A DNA stretch of 41,187 bases, taken from NCBI GenBank assembly GCA_016874535.1, contig VGUA01000001.1, positions 1-41,187 on the forward strand, read 5' to 3'. Below are positions 8,580 through 16,022 of the stretch, piece after piece; positions within the stretch are counted from its first letter, which is position 1; every line of letters starts with the position of its first letter. This DNA comes from Gammaproteobacteria bacterium. Its GTDB lineage: Bacteria; Pseudomonadota; Gammaproteobacteria; Ga0077536. A program made the position numbers and the translations under genes. The notes beneath the pieces are model-generated. The model saw only the letters and a program-made list of their open reading frames with translations. It ran no database searches and was not told the DNA's origin.

Positions 8580-9272
8580 ATGCCAGCACCAGATCCCCGC
8601 GCTGTGGACGAAGCCATCACCTCCCGCCGCTCCGTGCGGGCCTTCCTGCCGACCGAGGTTCCCCTGGAAACCGTGCGGGAAATCCTGACCGTGGCTGCCC
8701 GTTCGGCTTCTGGTACCAACATCCAGCCCTGGCAGGTCCACGTGGTGACCGGCGCGGCGAAGGCGAACCTCTCCCGCGAGATCCTCACCGTCTTCAATGA
8801 CCCCGCGGCACTTGCCCAACATGAGGGTGAATTCCCCATCTACCCCAGTGAATGGAAGTCCCCATTCATCGATCGTCGCCGCAAGGTGGGCTGGGATCTG
8901 TATGGCCTGCTCGGCATCGGCAAGGGCGATCGGGAACGGACCCACACCCAGCATGCGCGCAACTTCCAGTTCTTCGACGCACCGGTCGGCATGATCTTCA
9001 CCATTGACCGCAGTCTGGGCTACGCCGCCTGGGTGGACTACGGCATGTTCATGGCCAATCTGATGACGGCCGCGCGGGGACGCGGCCTGCACACCTGCCC
9101 GCAGTTCGCCTTCGTGCAATTCCAGCGCGTGATCGCGCCCTGCCTCGGTCTGCCGGACAATGAGCGCGTGTTGTGTGGCATGTCGCTGGGCTACGAGGAT
9201 ACCTCCGCGATTGAGAACTCCCTGCGCACCGAGCGCGACCCACTCGACGAGTGGACCACCTTTCACTCCTGA
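8580..9272 (+). CDS. Nitroreductase family FMN-dependent oxidoreductase
   Basis: A 230-residue FMN flavoprotein. The ATG at 8580 (MPAPDPRAVDEA) is chosen over an upstream extension that lacks family features. The N-terminal signature 'AITSRRSVRAFLPTEVP' carries the Arg-Arg-Ser-x-Arg that contacts the FMN phosphate. It is followed by 'ARSASGTNIQPWQVHVV', the typical second flavin-contact segment. Relatives reduce nitro groups, quinones or enones with NAD(P)H; some act as dehydrogenases in aromatic catabolism. The CoA-transferase begins 12 bases after its stop, so the two probably form an operon. A second, diverged nitroreductase lies at 13381-14082, and the two are too different to be a recent duplication. 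The substrate is unknown. Confidence 0.9.
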   Translation: MPAPDPRAVDEAITSRRSVRAFLPTEVPLETVREILTVAARSASGTNIQPWQVHVVTGAAKANLSREILTVFNDPAALAQHEGEFPIYPSEWKSPFIDRRRKVGWDLYGLLGIGKGDRERTHTQHARNFQFFDAPVGMIFTIDRSLGYAAWVDYGMFMANLMTAARGRGLHTCPQFAFVQFQRVIAPCLGLPDNERVLCGMSLGYEDTSAIENSLRTERDPLDEWTTFHS

Positions 9273-9283
9273 GGATCTTGTCC

Positions 9284-10465
9284 ATGGAACCCATGCGCGG
9301 TATTCGCATCATCGATGTCACGTCGAACGCCTCTGGCCCCATGGCTACGGGCATGCTGGCCGATCAGGGCGCGGATGTGATCCGCCTGGAGCCGGTGGGT
9401 GCAGGCGATCCGTCCCGTCATGTGGGCGGCAGTCGAGGGGGGGTCTCCGCGTACAACGCCTACATGAACCGCAACAAGCGTTCGATGGCCGTAGATTTCA
9501 AGAACGACGCCCTCAAGCCCTGGCTCTACAAGCTCATCGAAACAGCGGATGTATTCGTGCAGAACTCGCGCCCCGGCGCGCTCGATCGCAGTGGCTTCGG
9601 CTTCGAGGATCTGCACCGGATCAATCCGTCGCTCATCTACGTTTCCATCTCGGGCTTCGGGCCGGTCGGGCCGGGTGCCAATGCGCGGGTCTATGACCCT
9701 GTCATCCAGAGCGTGGCGGGTTTTGCCGCAGCCCAGGGGGTGGGCGGCGCGCCTGCGCTCATGAAGACCATCGCCAGCGACAAGGTGGCGGCCGTCACCG
9801 CCTCGCAAGCCATCAGTGCCGCCCTGTTTGCGCGGGAACGGGGCAATGCCGGGGGGCATCACGTGGAGCTCTCCATGCTCGATGCGAGCCTCGCCTTCCT
9901 GTGGCCGGAGGTTTACTGGAACCACAGTTTCGTCGGCGACGAGGGCGTCTCGAAGAAGCCGCTGATTGCCGAGTTCTATCGCCTGCTGAAGACCCGCGAC
10001 GGCCACGTCAACATGATCATCGTGGGTGACGGCGAGTTTCAGGGCGCCTGCCGTGCCATGGGCGTCGATGCGCTGATGCATGATCCGCGCTTCCAGACGC
10101 TCAGTGATCGTTTCGCCAACTACAGCCTGATGCTCGCGGAGTTCGAGAAAGTCGCCCCCGGCTTCGATAGCGATACCCTGGTGGCCCGCCTGGAAGCAGA
10201 GGACGTGCCTTGTGCCAAGGTGAACACCTTCGACGAAGTCCTGCAGGATCCGCGCGTGGCAGCGCGCCAGGGCATCATCGAGTACGACCATCCCAAGGGC
10301 GGGCGGATGCGACAGGCGCGTGCACCGGCAATCTTTGGAGGTGAGCCCTGCCCTGTGCGCTTGCCGGCACCCGATCTCGGGCAGCACACGGCAGTCCTGC
10401 TGGCTGAAGTCGGCGCCTCTGCCGCAGACATCGAATCACTCAGGAGCTCCGGCGCCATCGGCTGA
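9284..10465 (+). CDS. CaiB/BaiF family (class III) CoA-transferase
   Basis: A 393-residue class III CoA-transferase. The start at 9284 is preceded by GAGG at 9271-9274, and homology begins at 'GIRIIDVTSNASGPMATGMLADQGADVIRLEP', the family N-terminus. Other motifs are 'NRNKRSMAVDFK', 'FVQNSRPGALDRSGF' and 'YVSISGFGPVGP'. In 'HHVELSMLDASLAFLW' the Asp (about residue 200) aligns with the aspartate that forms the mixed anhydride/thioester intermediate in formyl-CoA transferase. The family moves CoA between acids or racemises alpha-methylacyl-CoA. In this setting it probably activates a carboxylic acid intermediate for beta-oxidation (inference). It follows the nitroreductase by 12 bases and converges with the kinase gene. 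A G7 run at 9437-9443 inside the gene stays in frame. Confidence 0.93.
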   Translation: MEPMRGIRIIDVTSNASGPMATGMLADQGADVIRLEPVGAGDPSRHVGGSRGGVSAYNAYMNRNKRSMAVDFKNDALKPWLYKLIETADVFVQNSRPGALDRSGFGFEDLHRINPSLIYVSISGFGPVGPGANARVYDPVIQSVAGFAAAQGVGGAPALMKTIASDKVAAVTASQAISAALFARERGNAGGHHVELSMLDASLAFLWPEVYWNHSFVGDEGVSKKPLIAEFYRLLKTRDGHVNMIIVGDGEFQGACRAMGVDALMHDPRFQTLSDRFANYSLMLAEFEKVAPGFDSDTLVARLEAEDVPCAKVNTFDEVLQDPRVAARQGIIEYDHPKGGRMRQARAPAIFGGEPCPVRLPAPDLGQHTAVLLAEVGASAADIESLRSSGAIG

Positions 10466-10509
10466 ACTGGTCACGCATTACGGCGCCTATCTCGGCGCCA
10501 ATCTGTCCG

Positions 10510-11796
10510 TCAGGTCTGGCTGCGCGCGAGCGGCAGGCGATGTTCAAAGCCAGCGGGCAGCCATTCCTCCAGAGTCGCCAGAAATTCTTGCGCCGAGCTG
10601 AATCGATCCGCCGGATCCTTGGCCAGCAGCAGATCGATGACGGGTTGCAGCGCCGCCAGTGCCTCCGGCATCCGGGGGATGCTGGCATGCAGATGCTGGT
10701 AGACGAGTCCAGCAGCGCTGTCCGCCTTGTAGGGTTTGCGCCCGGTGAGCAGCTCGAAAAAAATCACGCCGGCGCTGTACAGATCCGCCCGGAAATCAAT
10801 CTGCGTGCCCATGGCCTGTTCGGGACTGAGATAACTCGGCGTGCCCAACACACCTGAGGTGGCGGGCAGATCCTGGGTCTCGTTCAAGCGCTTGGCGATG
10901 CCGAAGTCCGCGAGGGCGAGACTGCCGTCCGTGCGGAACATTATGTTCCCGGGTTTCAGATCGCGGTGAATCACGCCGCGCGCGTGGATGGCACTCAGGC
11001 CGCGCGCGATGCTGCGCATATAGGCGACAGCCTGCGCCGGCTCCACGCCGCGCTCGATACGCCGCTTGAGATCTCCCTGCTGGAAAAATTCCATGGAGAT
11101 GTAGCCATAGTCCGGTGTGAAGCCTTGGTCGAACACCCGCACCACATGGGGATCGTCGAGTCCCGCAATGATCTCCGCCTCGCGGATGAAGCGCTGGACC
11201 ACCAGAGGGTCACTGATCTGATCGGTATCGATAATCTTGAGCACCAGCTGCTCATGATCGCTCTCACGCTCTGCGAGATAGACGCGCGAAAACCCTCCCT
11301 GCCCGATGAGACGCACAAAACGGTGCCCGTGCCCGGAAGCTGCAGGCAAGTCGGCGTGCGTGTGGTCCTCCAGGGCCGCCTTGACCTGGGGCTCAAGCCC
11401 GCGCGTATCGCCTTCGTTGCCCTTGGACAATGCGAGCACGATGTCGATGAGACGCGGGCCTGGCACATCCTCGCGCCTGAGGTAATCCCGCGCGCCGGCC
11501 CGGATGGCTTCGATCGCCAGATATTCATCACCGCCTGCGGACACCAGCACCGCCGGCGGAAAGTCGGGTCGGGAGAACAGGCGCCGGATCCACGCCAGCC
11601 CGCTGCGACCCTCGCCGAGCTCTTCGCTGATCAGCGCAAAGTCGTAGAGATCCCAGCGGAAATCCGCTGCGGGCGTGCCTTGCTGCTCCGCATCGTATTC
11701 CGTGATTTCGACCGCCGGCAGGCTGGCCGCGAGATATTGACGGACCTCGGAGAGGAAGGTCTTCGAGGTATCCACCAGGATGATTTTCATGCTCAT
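10510..11796 (-). CDS. Serine/threonine protein kinase with N-terminal receiver-like domain
   Basis: A 428-residue cytoplasmic protein. Residues 4-125 resemble a response-regulator receiver: 'KIILVDTS' as strand 1, and 'AVLVSAGGDEYLAIEAIRAGARDYL' for strands 4-5. The residue aligned with the phospho-acceptor Asp is Ser57 ('FALISEEL'), so it should not be phosphorylated by normal phosphorelay. Residues 158-420 form a complete Hanks-type kinase: glycine loop 'LIGQGGFSRVYLAE', Lys187, 'HRDLKPGN' (277-284), Asp297 of DFG, and 'GTPSYLSPEQ'. There is no membrane helix or PASTA domain. It is transcribed divergently from the esterase gene and converges with the CoA-transferase. No paired sensor kinase or phosphatase is nearby. 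It may regulate the catabolic cluster, but its targets are unknown. Confidence 0.92.
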   Translation of the reverse strand: MSMKIILVDTSKTFLSEVRQYLAASLPAVEITEYDAEQQGTPAADFRWDLYDFALISEELGEGRSGLAWIRRLFSRPDFPPAVLVSAGGDEYLAIEAIRAGARDYLRREDVPGPRLIDIVLALSKGNEGDTRGLEPQVKAALEDHTHADLPAASGHGHRFVRLIGQGGFSRVYLAERESDHEQLVLKIIDTDQISDPLVVQRFIREAEIIAGLDDPHVVRVFDQGFTPDYGYISMEFFQQGDLKRRIERGVEPAQAVAYMRSIARGLSAIHARGVIHRDLKPGNIMFRTDGSLALADFGIAKRLNETQDLPATSGVLGTPSYLSPEQAMGTQIDFRADLYSAGVIFFELLTGRKPYKADSAAGLVYQHLHASIPRMPEALAALQPVIDLLLAKDPADRFSSAQEFLATLEEWLPAGFEHRLPLARSQT

Positions 11797-11921
11797 GAAC
11801 AGCGGCCGCGTGTCGGGAAAATTGAGGCCCCTCGGGCCCTTGCGGCCAGGGGCTTCCGGCAGCGCGAAAAGAGCTTATATTCGGGCTCTGTCCTGACAAG
11901 CAATACCCGGGGAGAAAAACC

Positions 11922-12830
11922 ATGGCCAGTCCGCAAGCCGCCGCCATCGACCAGTTGTTCGATCACATCGTCGCCGCATTCACCGCCAACCCGCAGATGC
12001 CGCTCGATGAGATGCGAGACCTGTTGGAGAAGTGCGGGGATCTGGCGCGTGACCCGGGTGGTGTGGACTATCTGGAGGCAGATGCCAAGGGTACGCCCTG
12101 CCTGTGGGCCGTGCCGCGCGGTTGCCGCGAGGACCGCGTGCTGCTGGCCCTGCATGGTGGAGGCTGCGTCACGGGCTCCCGTTTCTCCCATCGCAAGATG
12201 TTCGCGCACATCGCCAAGGCCACGGGATGCCGTGCCCTGATCGTCGACTACGGGCGGGCGCCGGAGCATACCCACCCCTCGCAGGTCGATGAATGCCTGA
12301 AGGTCTATGAGTGGCTGCTGGGTCAGGGCATTAAGCCCAATCACATCGCGACCGTCGGTGATTCTGCCGGCGGCAATCTGTGTACTGCGGTGGTGCTGGC
12401 CGCGCGCGACAAGGGACTGCCGCTGCCCGCGGCCGTGATGCCACTGTCGCCCTGGTATGACATGGAAGCCACAGCGGCGTCCTTCGAAACCAATGCCAAG
12501 GTCGAGCGGCTCATCTCCCGGGACATGTCGCTCGCGATGTCCGGCATTTTCCTGGGTGGCGCCTCGGCCCGGGATCCGCTGGCCAATCCACTGCATGCCG
12601 ATTTCAAGGGCTACCCCCCGACCTATATCCAGGTGGGTGGCTATGAGGCCATTCTGGATGATTCGCTGCGCGCGGCCGAGAAGATGAAGACCGCCGGCGT
12701 GGAAGTGCGCTGCGATGTGTTTCCCGAGATGCAGCATGTATTCCAGTTCATGGCGGGCAAGGCTCCCGAGGCGGATGACGCAGTCCAGCGTCTGGCGACC
12801 TGGGTCAAACCCAAGCTCGGCCTCGCCTGA
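11922..12830 (+). CDS. HSL-family alpha/beta hydrolase (esterase/lactonase-like)
   Basis: A 302-residue hydrolase of the hormone-sensitive-lipase (bacterial family IV esterase) type. The oxyanion motif HGGG is at residues 78-81 and the nucleophile elbow 'GDSAGG' places Ser148. The acid is Asp246 or Asp247 in 'EAILDDS', and the base is His272 in 'MQHVF'. There is no signal peptide, so it is cytoplasmic. The start is behind GGGGAG about 8 bases upstream. The family cleaves short or medium acyl esters, and next to BVMOs such enzymes often open the ester or lactone produced, which is my inference here. The VOC gene follows after 16 bases and a nitroreductase after that, on the same strand, so they probably form an operon. 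Confidence 0.93.
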   Translation: MASPQAAAIDQLFDHIVAAFTANPQMPLDEMRDLLEKCGDLARDPGGVDYLEADAKGTPCLWAVPRGCREDRVLLALHGGGCVTGSRFSHRKMFAHIAKATGCRALIVDYGRAPEHTHPSQVDECLKVYEWLLGQGIKPNHIATVGDSAGGNLCTAVVLAARDKGLPLPAAVMPLSPWYDMEATAASFETNAKVERLISRDMSLAMSGIFLGGASARDPLANPLHADFKGYPPTYIQVGGYEAILDDSLRAAEKMKTAGVEVRCDVFPEMQHVFQFMAGKAPEADDAVQRLATWVKPKLGLA

Positions 12831-12846
12831 GGCAGGAGCCACGGCC

Positions 12847-13335
12847 ATGCGCTTTCATCACATGGCGATCTTCGTCACCGATATCCAGAAAGCCATGGCC
12901 TTGTGGCGAGACCTGCTCGGGTTCCGGGTCATCACCGATCGCATGCTTCCGGATGGTCCTGCCCCCGGCCCCGGTGTGTACATGTACCCGGCCCTGCTGG
13001 ACGACATCTTCAAGGTCGAGGATGCCCGTTCGAACATGGTCCTGCTCATCTCGGATGAAGGCGCCATCATCGAATTGCAGCAGTGCGAGAACCCGCCCAT
13101 TCAGGCCACCCCGCGCGAAAATCTGCGCTACGGGCACAGTGGCTTTCATGAACTCGGCCTGCTGGTCACGGATATCGACGAGTGGTTCCGGAAGATTCGC
13201 GCCGCCGGCTACGAAACGCAGACCGAATATGTGTGGCCCTGTGCGGGCATCGGGCGGTCTTTCCTGTTCTACGACCATGACGGCAACATGATTCAGCTCT
13301 GGGAACACAACCCGGTGCCCGCCAGCAGTCACTGA
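12847..13335 (+). CDS. VOC/glyoxalase superfamily protein
   Basis: A 163-residue protein with two beta-alpha-beta-beta-beta modules. The first begins 'FHHMAIFVTDIQKAMALWRDLLGF', typical of a glyoxalase/lyase N-terminus. The second has 'FHELGLLVTDIDEWFRKI' and ends 'FLFYDHDGNMIQLWEH'. Candidate metal ligands are His in the first and second modules. In the final 'DGNxIxL' motif, Gln stands where dioxygenases have Glu, which favours a lyase, isomerase or epimerase over an extradiol dioxygenase. I chose ATG 12847, where homology starts. It lies 16 bases after the esterase and 45 before the second nitroreductase. The specific reaction cannot be read from sequence. Confidence 0.88.
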   Translation: MRFHHMAIFVTDIQKAMALWRDLLGFRVITDRMLPDGPAPGPGVYMYPALLDDIFKVEDARSNMVLLISDEGAIIELQQCENPPIQATPRENLRYGHSGFHELGLLVTDIDEWFRKIRAAGYETQTEYVWPCAGIGRSFLFYDHDGNMIQLWEHNPVPASSH

Positions 13336-13380
13336 TTTCCTGGCGCTCGATCTTCAACGCAGTTCGCGTGGACACCCTGC

Positions 13381-14082
13381 ATGACTGATGAAATCCAGCC
13401 GATAGACCTTGCCAGTGTCGATCACGTGTTGAAGACCACCCGCAGCGTGCGCAAGCGGCTGGACTTCGAGCGGCCGGTGCCGATGGCCCTGATTCGCGAG
13501 GCACTGGATATCGCCCTCCAGGCGCCCACGGGCGCGAACACCCAGACCTGGCGTTTCATGGTGGTGACAGACCCTGCGGCGCGCGAGGCCATTGCGGACT
13601 GTTATCGCAAGGCGGCTGCCGCCTATGTCGAGGGTCGCACGGCCTTGAGCCGCACGGGCGTGACCATGATGCGGGAATATGAGGCGGAAGATCTGCGTCA
13701 GCAGCAGCGCGCAGCGCTCATGAAATCGGGCGGCTACCTCATTCAGCATCTGCACAAGGCGCCGGTCATGATCATTCCCTGCATCGAAGGGCGTTTCGAG
13801 CGTGATGATGTCTTCACTCAGGCCTCCATGTGGGGCTCCATCCTGCCTGCGACCTGGTCTCTGATGCTTGCGCTGCGGGCGCGGCGGCTCGCCTCGGCGT
13901 GGACCACACTGCATCTGCAGTACGAGCGGGAAATCAGCGCGCTGCTCGGCATTCCGGACGACTACACCCAGGCCGCGCTGTTGCCGGTTGCCTGGCTCAC
14001 GGGAGGCGATCTGAAACCCGCCGCCCGCCTGCCGCTCGCTGAAGTCGCGTTTCAGAATCGATGGGAGCAGCATCTGGACTGA
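13381..14082 (+). CDS. Nitroreductase family protein (second copy, diverged)
   Basis: A 233-residue FMN-dependent nitroreductase-fold protein. The phosphate-contact signature is 'TTRSVRKRLDFERPVP' near residues 19-36, followed by 'ALQAPTGANTQTWRFMVV'. The glycine-rich helix region typical of the fold is in 'QASMWGSILPATWSLMLALRARRLASAWTT'. It is the third gene of a probable operon with the esterase and VOC genes. Relative to the nitroreductase at 8580-9272 it shares the fold but little sequence, so the two likely have different substrates. Such proteins in catabolic clusters often act as ene-reductases or dehydrogenases of cyclic intermediates rather than on nitro groups. That is inference. 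Confidence 0.88.
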   Translation: MTDEIQPIDLASVDHVLKTTRSVRKRLDFERPVPMALIREALDIALQAPTGANTQTWRFMVVTDPAAREAIADCYRKAAAAYVEGRTALSRTGVTMMREYEAEDLRQQQRAALMKSGGYLIQHLHKAPVMIIPCIEGRFERDDVFTQASMWGSILPATWSLMLALRARRLASAWTTLHLQYEREISALLGIPDDYTQAALLPVAWLTGGDLKPAARLPLAEVAFQNRWEQHLD

Positions 14083-14144
14083 ACGTTCCCCGGCGCCATC
14101 GTCAACACCAAGCCGCAAGGCTGCCGCTGAAGCCAGAGCACTGC

Positions 14145-14423
14145 TCAGTTGCTGAGGCGCTTGAGAGCCCGATAAAAATTCTCGTGAGGACCGACCATCA
14201 GCAACTTGATGGTCTCGGGTTCCACTACCCGGTAGGCAACCAGGCACAGCTGGTTGAGCATCTTGAACCTGTGGACCTGGACCCCGGCCAGATCCCCCAC
14301 CTTGGCCTCACCGATATCGGGGTCACTGGCGATCGCCCGCACCGCCTCGTCGAGCGCAGCCTTCTGCCTGGCATGCAGTTTCCCGCTGGTGCGCTCGAAC
14401 GTCGGTGTGACCAGAAAACGCAT
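14145..14423 (-). CDS. RelE/ParE-family toxin
   Basis: A 92-residue basic protein, the usual size for this toxin family. It has the expected layout: an N-terminal strand 'MRFLVTPTFERTSGKL', a helix rich in Lys/Arg and Ala, then 'VGDLAGVQVHRFKMLNQLCLVAYRVV' and 'IKLLMVGPHENFYRALKRL'. The last segment, a strand followed by 'HENFYR', is typical of RelE/ParE-like toxins that cleave mRNA on the ribosome or poison gyrase; which one applies cannot be decided here. Its ATG overlaps the antitoxin stop by one base (TGATG at 14421-14425), the usual antitoxin-first coupling. It ends 62 bases from the convergent nitroreductase. Confidence 0.85.
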   Translation of the reverse strand: MRFLVTPTFERTSGKLHARQKAALDEAVRAIASDPDIGEAKVGDLAGVQVHRFKMLNQLCLVAYRVVEPETIKLLMVGPHENFYRALKRLSN

Positions 14424-14632
14424 CAGCCGAACCGGTATTCGCCCGATGCCTCCTCCTGATCAGCGATCAGGATGTCGCGAATCACGCTGAACGGTAGATC
14501 CGGATTCTCGGCGGCAATCTTGCCGATCTGTGACCAGTACTCTATCTGCTTGGGGACAGATCGATGCTCGATGGCCGCATGGTGCTTGGCGCTTTCTACC
14601 AGTTTTTCCGGAAGCTTGACGTTGATGGCCAT
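14423..14632 (-). CDS. ParD-like antitoxin
   Basis: A 69-residue protein resembling the ParD-like antitoxin family. The N-terminus 'MAINVKLPEKLVESAKHHAAIEHRSVPKQIEYWSQIGKIA' fits a ribbon-helix-helix DNA-binding fold with an unusually conserved 'QIEYW' helix. The tail is acidic ('DQEEASGEYRFG') and likely wraps the toxin. The start has an excellent Shine-Dalgarno site (AGGAGG, 5 bases from the ATG). A TAGAAT -10-like hexamer lies upstream at 14654-14659 on the same strand, with no convincing -35. It is coupled to the RelE/ParE-type toxin by a one-base overlap. Proteins of this type normally repress their own operon. Confidence 0.85.
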   Translation of the reverse strand: MAINVKLPEKLVESAKHHAAIEHRSVPKQIEYWSQIGKIAAENPDLPFSVIRDILIADQEEASGEYRFG

Positions 14633-14699
14633 AGGACCTCCTGTATGGGTTCCATTCTAGATCCTCACGGACCAAAAACGACCATCTTGCCGCTCCGCC

Positions 14700-15402
14700 T
14701 CAACGCCCGCCTGACACGTCGATGAAGTTCGCGATGCAGTAAGACGCCGCTGGCGACAGCAACCAGAGGATTGCCTCGGCGACTTCCTCGGCGGTGCCGC
14801 CGCGCTGCATGGGAACATTGCCTTGCAGGCGCTCCACCCGGGTAGGGTCCCCATAGCTTTCGTGAATGTCCGTGTAGATGAGGCCGGGCCGCACCGCGTT
14901 CACCCGAATGCCCTCCACAGCCACTTCCTTGGCAAGGCCCGGGGTAAAAGTGTCGAGCCCACCCTTGGAGGCGGCCGAGGAGACATTCACGATGCCGCCC
15001 CCCCTTGCCACCCAGTCGGGTGGACATGCGCTTCACCGCCTCCCGTGCGCACAGCATGCTGCCTATGAGATTGGTGTCGAACACCCGACGGAGTCGCGCC
15101 AGATCCATCTCCACCAGACGCTGCTGTCGCTCCGCGATGCCTGCGTTGTTGACCAAGCCTTTCAGGGTGCCCAGTCGATCGACTTCCGAAAACAGCCGCA
15201 GGATGTCGCTTTCCTGCGCGACATCCGATTGAAAGGCATGCGCTTCACCGCCGCTTGCTGCGACTTCCGCGCACAAGGCCTCCGCCGCATCGCGCGCCTG
15301 GTGATAGCTGAACACCACTGCCTGTCCCGCACGGGCGGCAAGCTTTACGGTCGCGGCGCCGATGCCGCGACTGCCGCTAGTCACCAGCAGAATTTCGCGC
15401 AT
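14700..15402 (-). pseudogene. Short-chain dehydrogenase/reductase (YgfF-like), frameshifted and lacking the catalytic Tyr segment
   Basis: The N-terminal part (15402 to about 15010) has the NAD(P) motif 'VTSGSRGIGAAT' (usually TGGSRGIG) and 'LVNNAGI'. The C-terminal part ('ARGGGIVNVSSAASKGGLDTFT' to 'DVSGGR') is in another frame. They join if one C is removed from the C7 run at 14998-15004. Separately, about 14 residues that normally stand between 'IVNVSS' and 'AASKG' are absent without further frame change, and these include the Tyr of the YxxxK catalytic motif. From my memory of E. coli YgfF, that stretch contains 'GSPGEYVDY'. The start at 15402 follows GGGAGA. Even if the frameshift is an assembly error, the product lacks its catalytic tyrosine, so I call it a pseudogene. 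Confidence 0.85.
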
Positions 15403-15688
15403 GAGAGTCTCCCGTTGGGGTTGCCCAATCGACACTGTTGTTCAAAGTGCTATCTTTCGCGAGAAAAGCGGAGTAGTCTCCGCCAATCCCGTCTGGTGAT
15501 GCATTGACATCACACCAAGCAGACGGCATCTGATTAAGCCCGCCTCTGTCCGCTCTCGTCCATGCGCTCTTCATCAGTCCAAAGAATCCGCCGGCTTTCC
15601 GGCTGATGGGCGCCTGCATTACTTGTGCCGCTGGCTGCAGGTGTCCGAATCACGGACAACGCACGCTTCATTTTTTTGTGAGATTTGC

Positions 15689-15961
15689 ATGAATATTTAT
15701 GTTGGAAACCTGGCTTATGGCGTCACTGATGCCGACCTCCGCGACGCTTTCTCCGCCTCTGGCGAAGTGACCAGCGCCTCGGTCATCACTGACAAGTTCT
15801 CGGGCCAGTCGAAGGGATTCGGTTTTGTCGAAATGCCCAACAAGGCTCAGGGCGAAGCTGCCATCAAGGCGCTGAATGACCAGCCTCTCAAGGGCCGTAA
15901 CGTGCGGGTGAACGAGTCGCGTCCGCGCGAGAGCAGCCCGCCGCGCCGCAACTCTTACTGA
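15689..15961 (+). CDS. RRM-domain RNA-binding protein
   Basis: A 90-residue single-RRM protein. RNP2 is 'IYVGNL' at residues 3-8 and RNP1 is 'KGFGFVEM' near 46-53, with the standard beta-alpha-beta-beta-alpha-beta spacing. The tail is short, basic and proline/serine-rich ('RPRESSPPRRNSY'). Small proteins of this kind in proteobacteria and cyanobacteria bind single-stranded RNA and are often cold-induced. It stands alone, preceded by 253 gene-free bases that may hold a long 5' leader, with a T7 run at 15671-15677 just before the start. No strong Shine-Dalgarno site is present. A clear terminator hairpin follows directly. Confidence 0.95.
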   Translation: MNIYVGNLAYGVTDADLRDAFSASGEVTSASVITDKFSGQSKGFGFVEMPNKAQGEAAIKALNDQPLKGRNVRVNESRPRESSPPRRNSY

Positions 15962-15968
15962 GTTTCGG

Positions 15969-16002
15969 CCTTCTCCGGGGATCTGACGATCTCCGGAGAA
16001 GG
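15969..16002. terminator. Hairpin terminator between convergent genes
   Basis: The arms 15969-15983 and 15988-16002 form a 15-bp stem with one G-T wobble and a TGAC loop. It starts 8 bases after the RRM stop and is followed by a short pyrimidine-rich stretch (ATTCTTTCT). The convergent MDR gene ends at 16023, so the hairpin probably stops transcription from both sides. Confidence 0.8.
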
Positions 16003-16022
16003 ATTCTTTCTCTGCGCGCGGC

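Noticed and set aside
10482-10499. GGCGCC-N6-GGCGCC hairpin between the CoA-transferase and kinase genes
   Set aside because: The stem is only 6 bp and lacks a T-run on either side, so it cannot be called a terminator.
10966-12240. A 424-residue plus-strand open frame across the kinase gene
   Set aside because: The minus strand has a complete kinase and the plus-strand product has no domain; its 3' end runs in the wrong frame through the esterase gene.
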